Positions 50,174 through 58,430 of a DNA stretch of 64,000 nucleotides are shown here, piece by piece. How positions within the stretch are numbered: position 1 is the first letter of the stretch; each line of letters starts with the position of its first letter. The notes below the pieces were generated by a model that was not told where the DNA came from, did not search any database, and saw only the letters and a program-made list of their open reading frames with translations. The DNA lies in NCBI GenBank assembly GCA_031547885.1, contig JAVBRO010000020.1:62001-126000 (forward strand), given 5' to 3'. The DNA is from UBA940 sp031547885 (GTDB lineage: Bacteria > Bacteroidota > Bacteroidia > Bacteroidales > Rikenellaceae). Both the position numbers and the translations under genes were made by a program.

Positions 50174-53092
50174 TTACATCGGTCCGAAACCTCCGCCACC
50201 GCCGCCGCGGAACCCGCCTCCACCACGGTAGCCGCCTCCGCCGCCCATTCCACCGGGAGGCGGTCCGTCGTACCTGCGTTCACCGTCGGTGTTCTGATAC
50301 ATGTCCGGATTCTGCGAGCCGTTCTTACCGAACTTCCGGATGTTCCATGTGAATCTCACCCCGAAATACCGTCCTATGGTGGAACTGGTCTGGCTCTGGA
50401 TATACTGGGCCGCCCACACCCTGCGGAAACTGGTGTTTTGGTTGAACATGTCGTTGCAGAAGAGGTTGATCTCGCCCCGCTTGTTGCGGAATATCTTTTT
50501 GCCGATGCTTGCGTTCGCTATCAGGAAACTCCGGTCGAAGTCCTGCCCCTTGAGCGAATTGTAGGTGTCGAAATTGACGCTTCCGTCTATGGTGAAGTCG
50601 AGCGGCAGTACGAATTTGAAGCTGGCGTTAAGTATATGCCTCAGGTAATCGCTGTTGCTCATCGAGGAGTAAGTGTTGCGGACATTGACGTACCTGATGC
50701 TGTATCCTATGCGGAAGTCCACCTTCTCGCTGATATTGCTCCCAAGTGTGACTCCGCCGGTTGTCTCCATATTGCGCGAAAAATTGTCAATGAGCGACAG
50801 GATTTGAGTGGTGCTGTTCCATTGCCCCATCTGCGACGGCGCTTCGCTGTACTGCCAGCCGGCGCTGAGGTTCAGGTTCGATTTCATGAAGGTGAGCGGG
50901 AATCCGTAATCCACGCCCACGCGCGCCGACCACTCCCCGTCCATGTTTATCGGCTGCGTGTACCGGCCCACGGCGTCGAGATACTCAACCTCGTTGCCTT
51001 CCGAGTCCTTGACGGGATAACCCGGGCTGTCGCGGATCGTCAGGGCGGTTATGGAGTTGAACGTGTAAGAGCCGCCCAGATTAAAGGCCAGGGTGCGCCC
51101 TTTCTCCGTATTCGGAAGTATGAGGCGGGTGTAGAGGCGGTTTTCATACGACGGCTTGAGGAAACGGTCGCCCTTGGTTATGTTCTGGACGTTGGAAATA
51201 TCCACTACGTCCTGCAGGTCGCCGACCGACGGGTTCCGCGTGTTCGAGTTGAGGAATACCCTCAGCGAGGCGCTCTTGTTGAACTTCGAGGTGACCATCA
51301 GCGAATAGGTCACGTTGTTGAAATCTGTCTTGAGGTCGAACGCCTGCGGCAGTACGCGGGTGCTCTGGAGCGTCGAATACTGGTAGAAGACACCCGCCGA
51401 AAGAGTTGTCTCTTTTTTCTGCATGCGGTATCCGGGCCCGACCCTGTGTGTCAGATAGCCGCTGTTGTATACGCCGGAATATGATTCGTCATAATCCGGA
51501 TCGTATTCGTGGTTCCCGAAATTGTACAGATAGGACTTTTTGTCGTTATCTGAGTACCTGTAGCTTACGCTGTAATCGAGGTTCACGAGCGAACTTTTGC
51601 TGACAGGTTCCGTGTACGTCATGCCGCCCATCAGGTTGTAACCGTAGTTATATGTCGGGGTTCTCTGTTGTACCGGGTCCCTGTTCTGTTTTTCCGAATA
51701 CGATTCGCCGTTGCGGTCGTTGGTGTTGTATCTGCCGTTGAAAAACAGCGATATCGTCCGTCCCGGTTTGCCGAGCCTGACCCTGTAGTTGACGTTTATA
51801 CCTGTCTGCCAGCCGTAGTTGTCGCTGTTGTTCCAGTTGTTGAGCGGAACGATGGGTGAGAGCGGGTCGCGCGGATAATATATGGAGTTGGTGTATCCAT
51901 CCCGGCCGCTGTCCTGGTAGCTCACCGAGGGACGTATGCGCAGTTCCTGGAATGTGTTGGGCTTATAGTCTATCCTTGCGTCGAAATTATGGCTCTGGTT
52001 GGTCCCGTGCGAGTATGAATAGGAGTCGTAGTTGGAATAATTCGAGGTGGCCGTTTCGTAATACTCCCTCTCCACCGACTGGTAGTTTTTCGCGTTGGTG
52101 TTGTTGTACCCGTAGGTTGCATCTATTTTCCAATGGTCTTTTTTGCCCCATGTGTCGATGTAGTTCAACTGGAACATGCCAACTTTGGCTATCCCGTCGT
52201 TTGAACCCGCGCCCAGAAAGTCGTTCTGCCTGAAATTGCGTTCGTTGATATTGTTCAGGGTTCCGCCCACGGTTATTTTGGCGTCGCCCTGGAAAATGTT
52301 GACGTTTCCGGAGACCATTCCGTAATGGTGCCATGAACTGTCCTGGTCGTCGGGCGGTTCGACCCCGTAGAGTGCCGACAACTTACCCATGACGCCCTGG
52401 CGCATCGATTCGCGCGTGCGGATATTTATGGCCTTGTATCCTTCGCCGTCGTCTATGCCGGTGAATTCGGCATTGTCGCTCAGCTTGTCGAACACCTCGA
52501 TCGATTTGACAACCTCGGCCGGCAGCGAAGTGATGGCGGCGTTGACGTCTTCGCCGAAGAATTCGCGGCCGTCTATAAGGACTTTCTTGACAGTCTCGCC
52601 CTGGGCTTCGACAGTTCCGTTCTCGACCTTGATGCCCGGCATCTTCTGCAGCAGGCCCGAAACGTCGGCATCGGCCGCCACCTTATATGCGTCGGCATTG
52701 TATATCAGCGTGTCGCCCGACAGCGAAGTGCGCAGTGCGACCCCTTTCAGAACGACTTCGTCCATAACTATTCCGGGACGCAGGAAAACGGTGTCGAGCG
52801 ACATCCTCGACGAAACGACCTCTATGCGCCGGCGGAGGGTTTCATATCCCACCAGCGAGACATCGAAATTATATTCCCCCTGATTAAGCCCGGTCGAAAA
52901 AGTGCCTCCCGCGCCGGTGACGATCTGTGTCGTTTTTATTGAGTCCGCCAGGGGAGTCATCCCGACGACCGCCCCGATAAGCGTCTGTTTGGTGTCGGCA
53001 TCGGCCACGACTCCGCTCACCGTCGACCGGCGCTGTGCATTTGCGGTGGAGACTGCCGCCGCCAGCAGTATAAATGTAAAAAGTCTCTTCAT
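50174..53092 (-). CDS. Large outer-membrane beta-barrel protein (TonB-receptor-like)
   Basis: A 972-residue protein with a signal peptide (MKRLFTFILLAAAVSTANAQ). A carboxypeptidase-regulatory-like domain follows (about 22-105), then a plug-like region (about 115-220, with ISGLLQKMPGIKV-like LLQKMPGIKVENG and FFGEDVNAAI) and a long barrel. The C-terminus (about 935-972) is a Gly/Arg-rich tail with PPPGGMGGGGGYRGGG repeats, unusual for barrels, which normally end in an aromatic residue; here it ends GPM. This is the OMP_b-brl_3-type family. Whether it is energised by TonB is uncertain, as no clear TonB box was seen. Confidence 0.88.
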   Translation of the reverse strand: MKRLFTFILLAAAVSTANAQRRSTVSGVVADADTKQTLIGAVVGMTPLADSIKTTQIVTGAGGTFSTGLNQGEYNFDVSLVGYETLRRRIEVVSSRMSLDTVFLRPGIVMDEVVLKGVALRTSLSGDTLIYNADAYKVAADADVSGLLQKMPGIKVENGTVEAQGETVKKVLIDGREFFGEDVNAAITSLPAEVVKSIEVFDKLSDNAEFTGIDDGEGYKAINIRTRESMRQGVMGKLSALYGVEPPDDQDSSWHHYGMVSGNVNIFQGDAKITVGGTLNNINERNFRQNDFLGAGSNDGIAKVGMFQLNYIDTWGKKDHWKIDATYGYNNTNAKNYQSVEREYYETATSNYSNYDSYSYSHGTNQSHNFDARIDYKPNTFQELRIRPSVSYQDSGRDGYTNSIYYPRDPLSPIVPLNNWNNSDNYGWQTGINVNYRVRLGKPGRTISLFFNGRYNTNDRNGESYSEKQNRDPVQQRTPTYNYGYNLMGGMTYTEPVSKSSLVNLDYSVSYRYSDNDKKSYLYNFGNHEYDPDYDESYSGVYNSGYLTHRVGPGYRMQKKETTLSAGVFYQYSTLQSTRVLPQAFDLKTDFNNVTYSLMVTSKFNKSASLRVFLNSNTRNPSVGDLQDVVDISNVQNITKGDRFLKPSYENRLYTRLILPNTEKGRTLAFNLGGSYTFNSITALTIRDSPGYPVKDSEGNEVEYLDAVGRYTQPINMDGEWSARVGVDYGFPLTFMKSNLNLSAGWQYSEAPSQMGQWNSTTQILSLIDNFSRNMETTGGVTLGSNISEKVDFRIGYSIRYVNVRNTYSSMSNSDYLRHILNASFKFVLPLDFTIDGSVNFDTYNSLKGQDFDRSFLIANASIGKKIFRNKRGEINLFCNDMFNQNTSFRRVWAAQYIQSQTSSTIGRYFGVRFTWNIRKFGKNGSQNPDMYQNTDGERRYDGPPPGGMGGGGGYRGGGGFRGGGGGGFGPM

Positions 53093-53435
53093 AATCCTCT
53101 TTTCGATTGTCGCACGCGAAAGTAATCATAAATCGGATGCTGGTGCGCGTCTTGGGGGTAAAACGGAAAAACAGGGACGTCAACCGCATTCAGGGCATGT
53201 TAACACAAACCAGGACGCCTGTCTTCCGGCCTCTATGCCATCCTGCGTCGTTGGATCCTCTTGTCAATGGAACCACATTTTCTTCGATGATCCGCCTTGC
53301 AGGCCGCCATACAGGCTGAGGAATCCAGACATCCCGGTTTGTGTTAACATGCCCTCGGCCGTCCCTGTTCTTCACTAACCCAAACATACTAACCTAAAAC
53401 TACCTAACCTTGAAACCCTGTAACCTTGATATCGT
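53093..53435. other. 343-bp gap holding a ~200-bp inverted-repeat element
   Basis: No gene is seen. Most of the gap is a MITE-like element (53170-53369). The last ~70 bases contain CCTAAAAC/CCTAACC-type direct repeats before the DUF4890 gene stop. No terminator with a clear T-run was found. Confidence 0.6.
53170..53369. mobile_element. MITE-like inverted-repeat element without a gene
   Basis: The ends AACAGGGACG (53170-53179) and CGTCCCTGTT (53360-53369) are inverted. Inside, GGGCATGTTAACACAAACC (53193-53211) is perfectly inverted as GGTTTGTGTTAACATGCCC (53336-53354). The 124 bp between the inner arms encode nothing. The size and paired ends suggest a non-autonomous mobile element or a large RNA hairpin. 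Confidence 0.55.
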
Positions 53436-53972
53436 TTAATTGCTGCCCTGCGGCCTGTCGCCGCCGGGTCCTCCCTGTGGCCTCTGTCCGGGCTGGCCGC
53501 CGCGGGGCATGTTCTTCATGTTTTCCTCATATTTCGAGTACTGTTCGGGGGTGAGTATACCTTTTAGTTTCGCGTTGTACTCTTCGCGCGATTTCCTCAT
53601 CTCTTCGCGGCGGGCATCCCTCTGTTCGTCGGTCATATTCTGCATCTGTTCGCGCGAAGGCATATTGTTGTTATTCGCCTTGTTCAGTTCGAGAACTTTT
53701 GCATACTGGTCGTCGGTCAGCGAGAGCTGTTCTTTCATCCGGTCCGCACGTTGTTTGGCCCAATCTTCGTTCGAAGGCTGCTGACGGTCGGGCCTCTGCT
53801 GTCCGGGTTTTTGTTCGGGCTTCTTCTGGCCGTCCTTTTGTTCCGGCTTCTGCTTGTCGCTTTTTTGTTCCGTTTTCTGTTTATCCTTTCCTTTGTTCTT
53901 GTCCTGTGCCGACAACTGTGCGGCTCCCGCCAGCATCACGATGCACATTGCGATACCGATGATCTTTTTCAT
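53436..53972 (-). CDS. DUF4890-type secreted Lys/Gln-rich protein
   Basis: A 178-residue protein with a signal peptide (ending LSAQ). A Lys/Gln/Pro-rich low-complexity region (24-70, repeated EQKxxKQKP-like units) follows, then a helical domain: ADRMKEQLSLTDDQYAKVLE, QNMTDEQRDARREEMRKSRE and LKGILTPEQYSKYEENMKNM. This resembles DUF4890 and, more distantly, Spy/CpxP envelope chaperones. The C-terminus is Gly/Pro/Gln-rich. It may be a periplasmic stress chaperone. It is downstream of the LytS/LytTR pair but has its own promoter. Confidence 0.8.
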   Translation of the reverse strand: MKKIIGIAMCIVMLAGAAQLSAQDKNKGKDKQKTEQKSDKQKPEQKDGQKKPEQKPGQQRPDRQQPSNEDWAKQRADRMKEQLSLTDDQYAKVLELNKANNNNMPSREQMQNMTDEQRDARREEMRKSREEYNAKLKGILTPEQYSKYEENMKNMPRGGQPGQRPQGGPGGDRPQGSN

Positions 53973-54012
53973 AATTTTTTGGTTTTTACTGTTTGCGATC
54001 AGTTTCCGGATA

Positions 54013-54020
54013 CAAATATA
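54013..54020 (-). promoter_or_regulatory. -7 box of the DUF4890 gene
   Basis: Minus strand TATATTTG, a perfect match, 41 nt before the start codon. Confidence 0.5.
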
Positions 54021-54094
54021 AAACCCCGCTCCGAGATGTGAGCAGGGTATTCTGCGAACCGCCCGAATCTCCCGGCGAACCGGCGTTTCGGTTG

Positions 54095-54122
54095 GTTTAG
54101 CCGAACGGCGAATCGGCTAAAC
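54095..54122. other. Hairpin overlapping the response-regulator stop codon
   Basis: Perfect 10-bp arms GTTTAGCCGA (54095-54104) and TCGGCTAAAC (54113-54122) include the TAG stop of the LytTR gene (54117-54119). No T-run follows. Confidence 0.6.
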
Positions 54123-54869
54123 GCCCATGAACCATCTCTTAAATTCCGGTACGCGGTCCTTGCTGATGACGATGCGTTCGGGCGCCTTGACTTTCAGGTT
54201 GAGCGAGAGCCTGCTGCCGAACCATACCGAGATGTCGTTGATGGCGTTGCGGGCGACGATGAACTGGCGGTTGGCGCGGAAAAAATCGACATCCGAAAGT
54301 ATCTTGATGAGCTTGTCGAGGCTGCGGTCCATCGGGAACGAATTACCCTCGTAATCGAAGGCCCTGACTTTCTCGTCCGTAGTGTAGAAGAACGCCACGT
54401 TCTCGATCTTCAGCGGAACGATCTTGTCGCGGACGGGTATAAGGAAGACTTTCTGTTCGTCGCGGTTGCGCGCCATTTCCGCTATGCCCTCTTTGCGTTC
54501 GGCGAGTTCGGTCTTCGACAGCCTCTGCAGTTTTTCGACGGCGCGTTCCAGTTCCGTCTCCTTGATCGGCTTGAGCAGGTAGTCGATGCTGTTGACCTTG
54601 AACGCCTCGAGCGCGTACTCGTCGTATGCCGTGGTGAAGATGATGGGGCAGGGGATATCCACGCGGTCGAATATGCGGAACGCCTCGCCGTCGGCAAGGT
54701 GGATATCCATAAAGAGCAGGTCGGGACACGGATGCGCGCCGAACCACTCCACGGTCTCCTCTATACTTTCCAGAGTGGCCAAAAATTGGGCAGTCGGAAT
54801 GACTTTCCTGACGAGGGCTTGCAGGTTGCGTGCGGCGGCGGTTTCGTCTTCGATTATTACGATTTTCAT
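54117..54869 (-). CDS. LytTR-family response regulator
   Basis: A 250-residue regulator. The receiver domain (1-120) has acidic pocket E7/D8, phosphorylation site D55 in LLFMDIHLAD, and the conserved Lys in LLKPIKE. The LytTR DNA-binding domain (about 145-250) includes IPVRDKIVPLKIENVAFFYT and DFFRANRQFIVARNAI. It pairs with the sensor kinase 14 bp upstream. Targets are unknown; the DUF4890 and barrel-protein genes next door are candidates. Confidence 0.93.
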   Translation of the reverse strand: MKIVIIEDETAAARNLQALVRKVIPTAQFLATLESIEETVEWFGAHPCPDLLFMDIHLADGEAFRIFDRVDIPCPIIFTTAYDEYALEAFKVNSIDYLLKPIKETELERAVEKLQRLSKTELAERKEGIAEMARNRDEQKVFLIPVRDKIVPLKIENVAFFYTTDEKVRAFDYEGNSFPMDRSLDKLIKILSDVDFFRANRQFIVARNAINDISVWFGSRLSLNLKVKAPERIVISKDRVPEFKRWFMGV

Positions 54870-54883
54870 ACGAGGGGGCGTAT

Positions 54884-56221
54884 TTATGCGTTGGTAGTAT
54901 TTATGAACGGCAGGCGGACGGTGAATGTTTCGCCGTCGTTCGAAACATCTATGGTTTTCCCCGTCAGCAGCAGCCAGCGGTTCGACAGGTTCTCGAGCCC
55001 GATGCCGGTGCCTTTTTCCGGGTCGATCTTCGGGTTTATGGGGTTCGACACCACGAGGTAGTCCCCCTCAGTGCGTATCGAGATGTGTAGCGGCTTCGAC
55101 CGCGTGATGCTGTTGTGTTTCACGGCATTTTCGATGAGCGGCTGTATCGAGAACGTGGGCAGCGTCCAGTCGAGTTTGTCCTGCTCGACGTCGATGTCGA
55201 TGAAAAGCTTCTCGTCGTAGCGTATCTCGAGCAGGTATTTGTATGCGTTCACGAACTCCAGTTCGTCGTGCAGCGTGGTGGTCGTGTGCGGTTCGTTCTG
55301 GATGGTGTAGCGGAAAGTGTCAGACAGCCGGTCGATATAGGTGACCGCGGCCTCGTTATCACCTTCGCGCACCAGCGACGAGAGCGAATTGAGCGAATTG
55401 AAGAGGAAATGGGGGTTTATCTGGTTGATGAGCGTGTTGTAGCGCGCCTTCAGGTTCTCGTTCTTGAGCTGTTCGTTCTCCAGCATAATATCCTCGCGTT
55501 GGTAAATTAGCTGGTACATGCGGCCGTAGAGCACGGCGAACACAAGTACGAACGAACATTTCATCACGTCTATCGGGTCGGCCACGAGAGTTCCCTTGTA
55601 AACGTTCATGGCTTCGATGACCAGCTCTCCGGTGCGATGTTTCATAACGGGAAGCAGGAAATAGAGTCCGCCGGCGATCACTATGCAGTAAGCGGCCCGC
55701 TTCATGTAGAATTTCAGGTCGTTCCTTCCCCCGACGGTCATAATGCACAGCAGTATGAGCGCGAACAGGAAATAGTATCCGAACTGGAGCGCCATGACCA
55801 GGTTGTTGCTCGGGCGGTTGTAGAGAGCCCCGTAATCGAACGGCTCGCCATTCACTTCCAGCACTTTCCACAGGAACCTGTTGGCTCCCGGCGTCTGCGA
55901 GTCGCGCGCCGTTACGGTCAGCATGCTGCCGTCCATGAGATTGAGGCGGCGTATTACACCTGCGTTCACGTAGATGCTGTCGCCGTGCCCTTCGTCGTGG
56001 TAGCCTTCGCAGATAACATAACCGTATCCGTCTTTCGCAACGTGCAGAGTGCCTTTATGAGGGGTCTCCTGACCTCCTTCGGGCAGCCAGTGCGGCGTTC
56101 CGAAATCGCGCTTGTCCTGTTCGCGGATGGCGAGCAGGTACGAGAAGTTTATCACGAGGCTGATGACCAGCGCCAGCAGGACGTTTATCGCAACGGCGTT
56201 ATATTTCTTCGGGAGGGGCAT
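54884..56221 (-). CDS. LytS/YehU-type sensor histidine kinase
   Basis: A 445-residue kinase. One N-terminal helix (about 8-30), an extracytoplasmic region (about 35-140) and about three further helices (140-235) precede a short coiled coil. The phospho-acceptor is H271 in NQINPHFLFNSLNSLSSL, and the ATP-binding N-box is FSIQPLIENAVKH. It would phosphorylate the LytTR regulator encoded directly downstream. The signal is unknown. Confidence 0.93.
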   Translation of the reverse strand: MPLPKKYNAVAINVLLALVISLVINFSYLLAIREQDKRDFGTPHWLPEGGQETPHKGTLHVAKDGYGYVICEGYHDEGHGDSIYVNAGVIRRLNLMDGSMLTVTARDSQTPGANRFLWKVLEVNGEPFDYGALYNRPSNNLVMALQFGYYFLFALILLCIMTVGGRNDLKFYMKRAAYCIVIAGGLYFLLPVMKHRTGELVIEAMNVYKGTLVADPIDVMKCSFVLVFAVLYGRMYQLIYQREDIMLENEQLKNENLKARYNTLINQINPHFLFNSLNSLSSLVREGDNEAAVTYIDRLSDTFRYTIQNEPHTTTTLHDELEFVNAYKYLLEIRYDEKLFIDIDVEQDKLDWTLPTFSIQPLIENAVKHNSITRSKPLHISIRTEGDYLVVSNPINPKIDPEKGTGIGLENLSNRWLLLTGKTIDVSNDGETFTVRLPFINTTNA

Positions 56222-56244
56222 ATGTCATTTGGTTGAATTCCACA

Positions 56245-56252
56245 CAAATATA
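56245..56252 (-). promoter_or_regulatory. -7 box of the LytS/LytTR operon
   Basis: Minus strand TATATTTG, a perfect match, 24 nt before the kinase start codon. Confidence 0.5.
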
Positions 56253-56319
56253 TATCAGCGTTGTTAAAAAAGCCTTCAAAAAAGGGGCGAAACGGGAAAA
56301 AAGGCGTGTAAAACGGAGA

Positions 56320-56361
56320 AAAGTGAAAAGTGAAAAGTGAAAAGTGAAAAGTGAAAAGTGA
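56320..56361. repeat. AAAAGTGA tandem array
   Basis: About five direct copies of the octamer AAAAGTGA. Confidence 0.9.
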
Positions 56362-56373
56362 AAGAATCCGCTA

Positions 56374-56489
56374 ACGTCATTGCGATGAGCTGCGAGGCAC
56401 GAAGCAGGACGAAGCAATCTATGTTATGGCTGGATTGCTTCCCGCTTCGTTCCGCCGTCGGCGTTCCGACCTCGCGGTCGCAATGACGG
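56374..56489. repeat. Dispersed repeat, TCATTGCGA type (copy 6)
   Basis: The outer arms CGTCATTGCGA and TCGCAATGACG are inverted, with inner GCAATC/GATTGC. It contains the palindromic core CGCCGTCGGCGTTCCGACC (to 56471) that also occurs in the polyferredoxin gene. Confidence 0.85.
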
Positions 56490-56511
56490 AACAAACAACC
56501 CCACCATCAAC

Positions 56512-56536
56512 AAAAAAGCCCCCGTAAAGGAGGCTT
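56512..56536 (-). terminator. Rho-independent terminator of rpsU
   Basis: On the minus strand AAGCCTCC pairs with GGGGGCTT and TTTTTTG follows. It lies about 200 nt after the rpsU stop, so both tail repeats are in the rpsU transcript. Confidence 0.7.
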
Positions 56537-56562
56537 GAATATTATCACAAAACAGAGGGACT

Positions 56563-56749
56563 ATTTGCGGTGGCGTTGTGCCGGGAGATTCAGGCCTGCG
56601 ATGCCTTTATCATCAAATTCGCAGCCGGCGTTCCGACCCGCTGCGGCCGCTATTCTTCTTCGCGGCAGAGCTGTGCCGATGGTTTCGGATCTATAGCGAC
56701 CTTTATCATCAAATCCGCCGTCGGCGTTCCGGCCTATTCTTCTTCGCGG
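56563..56749 (-). repeat. Gene-tail repeat, tandem copies 3 and 4 (rpsU end)
   Basis: The sequence CTATTCTTCTTCGCGG occurs at 56734-56749 (last rpsU codons and stop) and again at 56650-56665, 84 bp apart. Each is followed on the minus strand by the palindrome-core GGAACGCCG, ATTTGATGATAAAGG and GGCACA. It is a tandem duplication of the gene's 3' end plus the tail repeat also found at 13555 and 33665. Confidence 0.85.
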
Positions 56750-56925
56750 TGCAGCTGCTCTACATACACAGCGTGCTGCATCTGTACGCGCTTTGCGATA
56801 GAGGGTTTTGTGAAGTACTGGCGGCGGCGCAGTTCTTTCAGAACGCCGGTGCGCTCGTATTTCCTTTTAAATTTTTTGAGAGCCCTTTCGATGTTTTCGC
56901 CCTCTTTGATCGGCATTATGATCAT
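56734..56925 (-). CDS. rpsU: 30S ribosomal protein S21
   Basis: A 63-residue basic protein that matches S21 along its length: MIIMPIKEGENIERALKKFK at the N-terminus, then ELRRRQYFTKPSIAKRVQ. It binds the small-subunit platform near the anti-Shine-Dalgarno; in Bacteroidota, S21 takes part in holding that sequence away from mRNA, consistent with weak Shine-Dalgarno use in this window. The last codons (HREEE, stop) lie in a segment duplicated 84 bp downstream. Confidence 0.97.
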   Translation of the reverse strand: MIIMPIKEGENIERALKKFKRKYERTGVLKELRRRQYFTKPSIAKRVQMQHAVYVEQLHREEE

Positions 56926-57132
56926 CCTGGTAAATTTTTTATGTTTTTATTCGTAAAATTCGGTTTTAAGTCGGTCTAAATTTTATTGGATAAAAAATAT
57001 TATGAGATATTTTAAGATGATTTTTCCGCGTCGGACGAGGCGCAATGTGGTTCCATTGTAACGAGGACGAGGTGAAAAAAGCGCTTAAAAATAGCCATAA
57101 ATAGCTTTATTAAATAAATTTTAGACCGGCTT

Positions 57133-58281
57133 TCATTGCGGGATTTTCCCGAACAACAGATACGGGGCCGCTTTTTCGGCCTCCTCCGGTGTGAATATTT
57201 TATCTTCTATCAATTCTCCGGTGTTGTTCCAACCTCCCTTCAACTGCCTCAGCTTCAGTAGTCTCCTTAGTTGTTCCGCGTTTATGTAAGGATGCCGTCC
57301 GAGGGTTTTAGCGGATGCAAAGTTAATATCAATTTTTTGAATTTCGCAACTGTCGACAAAAATTTGTCTGCAGATGCGTTCGTAGTTTTGTTCGGTCATC
57401 CCGCGCACCTCGGCGAGTTGTTCCATGCGGACGAACCCTCCCAGCCTTTCGCGGTAATCCATTATGCTGACGACGGTCTTTTCGCCGATACCCGAAACGG
57501 AGCGCAGGGTGGTGGAATCGGCGGTGTTGAGGTTGACGAGCGTTGGGGCTGCGGAAATTTTTGCCGCCTGCTCCGGAAAAACGAGGTACGGCTTCAGCCG
57601 CGCAAACATTTCGTCGGAAACCACGTAACATTCGGCGAACTCTTCCGCCGAGCGAAGGCCGCCCTTCATATCGCGGTAATTGATGACTACCTCGGCCTGC
57701 CGCACCGAAAAGCCGAGTTCGCGCAATCCGGCGGCGGTTATGGTGTCGAGCGAAAAGGGCCGGAGTTCTGCTTCCTGTTTCACAGGTTTTTCTTTGTACC
57801 CGCCGCCGTAACTGTCGTTTTGGGTGTTTCGTTCGTTCCGCACATATGCTTTGATACGGTACTTCTCACCAATATTGATATAAGGCCGCAGCCGGCGGTA
57901 CATCTGCTCGCTGACCTGGTAGCACGATGCGAAATCTTCGGGAATTTCGAAAACCTTTCCCCGTTCGCGGTACTTCACGATGCCGAGCGCTTCGTTGCGC
58001 GTGAAACCCAGGCGGCAGAGGTCGTGGTATTCGACGGTGTTGGGATCGAACGTGAAAAGCGAATCCGCCGCGGCTTCTGCGTCAGGCGTCCGCGTCTCCC
58101 CGGCTGAATTGACAAGGTCGGCGTATTGGGGCAGTGTGTCGTCGAAACGCGGCCGGGCTATCTCCCACACCAGCCACGAAACTACCCCCAGGACCGGCAG
58201 CAGCCACAACAGCGCACGCATTTCCCGTGATGAAAACTTCCACCACGCCTTGTCGCCGCCGTGCCGCTCTTTTTTGCCCAT
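57133..58281 (-). CDS. Helix-hairpin-helix protein with four ComEA-like repeats
   Basis: A 382-residue protein with one N-terminal membrane helix (about 23-43) and four repeats of a ComEA-like helix-hairpin-helix unit at about 75-135, 180-240, 250-312 and 316-378. The third, NLNTADSTTLRSVSGIGEKT, is closest to the canonical ComEA motif; the others are degenerate. Such proteins bind double-stranded DNA and may act in DNA uptake or envelope DNA handling. Typical of Bacteroidota; exact role unknown. Confidence 0.88.
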   Translation of the reverse strand: MGKKERHGGDKAWWKFSSREMRALLWLLPVLGVVSWLVWEIARPRFDDTLPQYADLVNSAGETRTPDAEAAADSLFTFDPNTVEYHDLCRLGFTRNEALGIVKYRERGKVFEIPEDFASCYQVSEQMYRRLRPYINIGEKYRIKAYVRNERNTQNDSYGGGYKEKPVKQEAELRPFSLDTITAAGLRELGFSVRQAEVVINYRDMKGGLRSAEEFAECYVVSDEMFARLKPYLVFPEQAAKISAAPTLVNLNTADSTTLRSVSGIGEKTVVSIMDYRERLGGFVRMEQLAEVRGMTEQNYERICRQIFVDSCEIQKIDINFASAKTLGRHPYINAEQLRRLLKLRQLKGGWNNTGELIEDKIFTPEEAEKAAPYLLFGKIPQ

Positions 58282-58310
58282 TATATTATCAAACTTGCAA
58301 TTTCTTTGTG

Positions 58311-58410
58311 TGTCATCCCGAGCTTGTCGAGGGATCTGATCGGGGGTGGAAAATTATTACCTGTGCTCGATCAGATTCCTCGATTCCACTTCGTTTCACT
58401 CGGAATGACA
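58311..58410. repeat. Dispersed hairpin repeat, TCATcCCGAG type (copy 7)
   Basis: TGTCATCCCGAGC at the left and CTCGGAATGACA at the right are inverted. Inner segments GAGGGATCTGATC and GATCAGATTCCTCGA also pair. It fills the gap between the UbiD-type gene and the helix-hairpin-helix gene. Confidence 0.85.
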
Positions 58411-58430
58411 GTCTGCTCAGTTTATCGGCA

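Larger units (their letters stand above)
56222..56733. other. 512-bp gap built almost entirely of repeats
   Basis: From left to right: the LytS promoter, an AAAAGTGA tandem array, a TCATTGCGA hairpin repeat, the rpsU terminator, and two tandem copies of the rpsU 3' end with the gene-tail repeat. No gene is supported. Confidence 0.75.

Noticed and set aside
56320..56361. Octamer array considered as a CRISPR or iteron origin
   Set aside because: The units are contiguous with no spacers, and no rep or cas gene is near.
56276..56494. Short minus-strand frames encoding FTFHFSLF-type repeats
   Set aside because: They are translations of the AAAAGTGA array and a hairpin repeat, not genes.
56570..56979. 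Two overlapping plus-strand frames opposite rpsU
   Set aside because: They arise from the tandem repeat and the antisense of rpsU; S21 is unmistakable on the minus strand.
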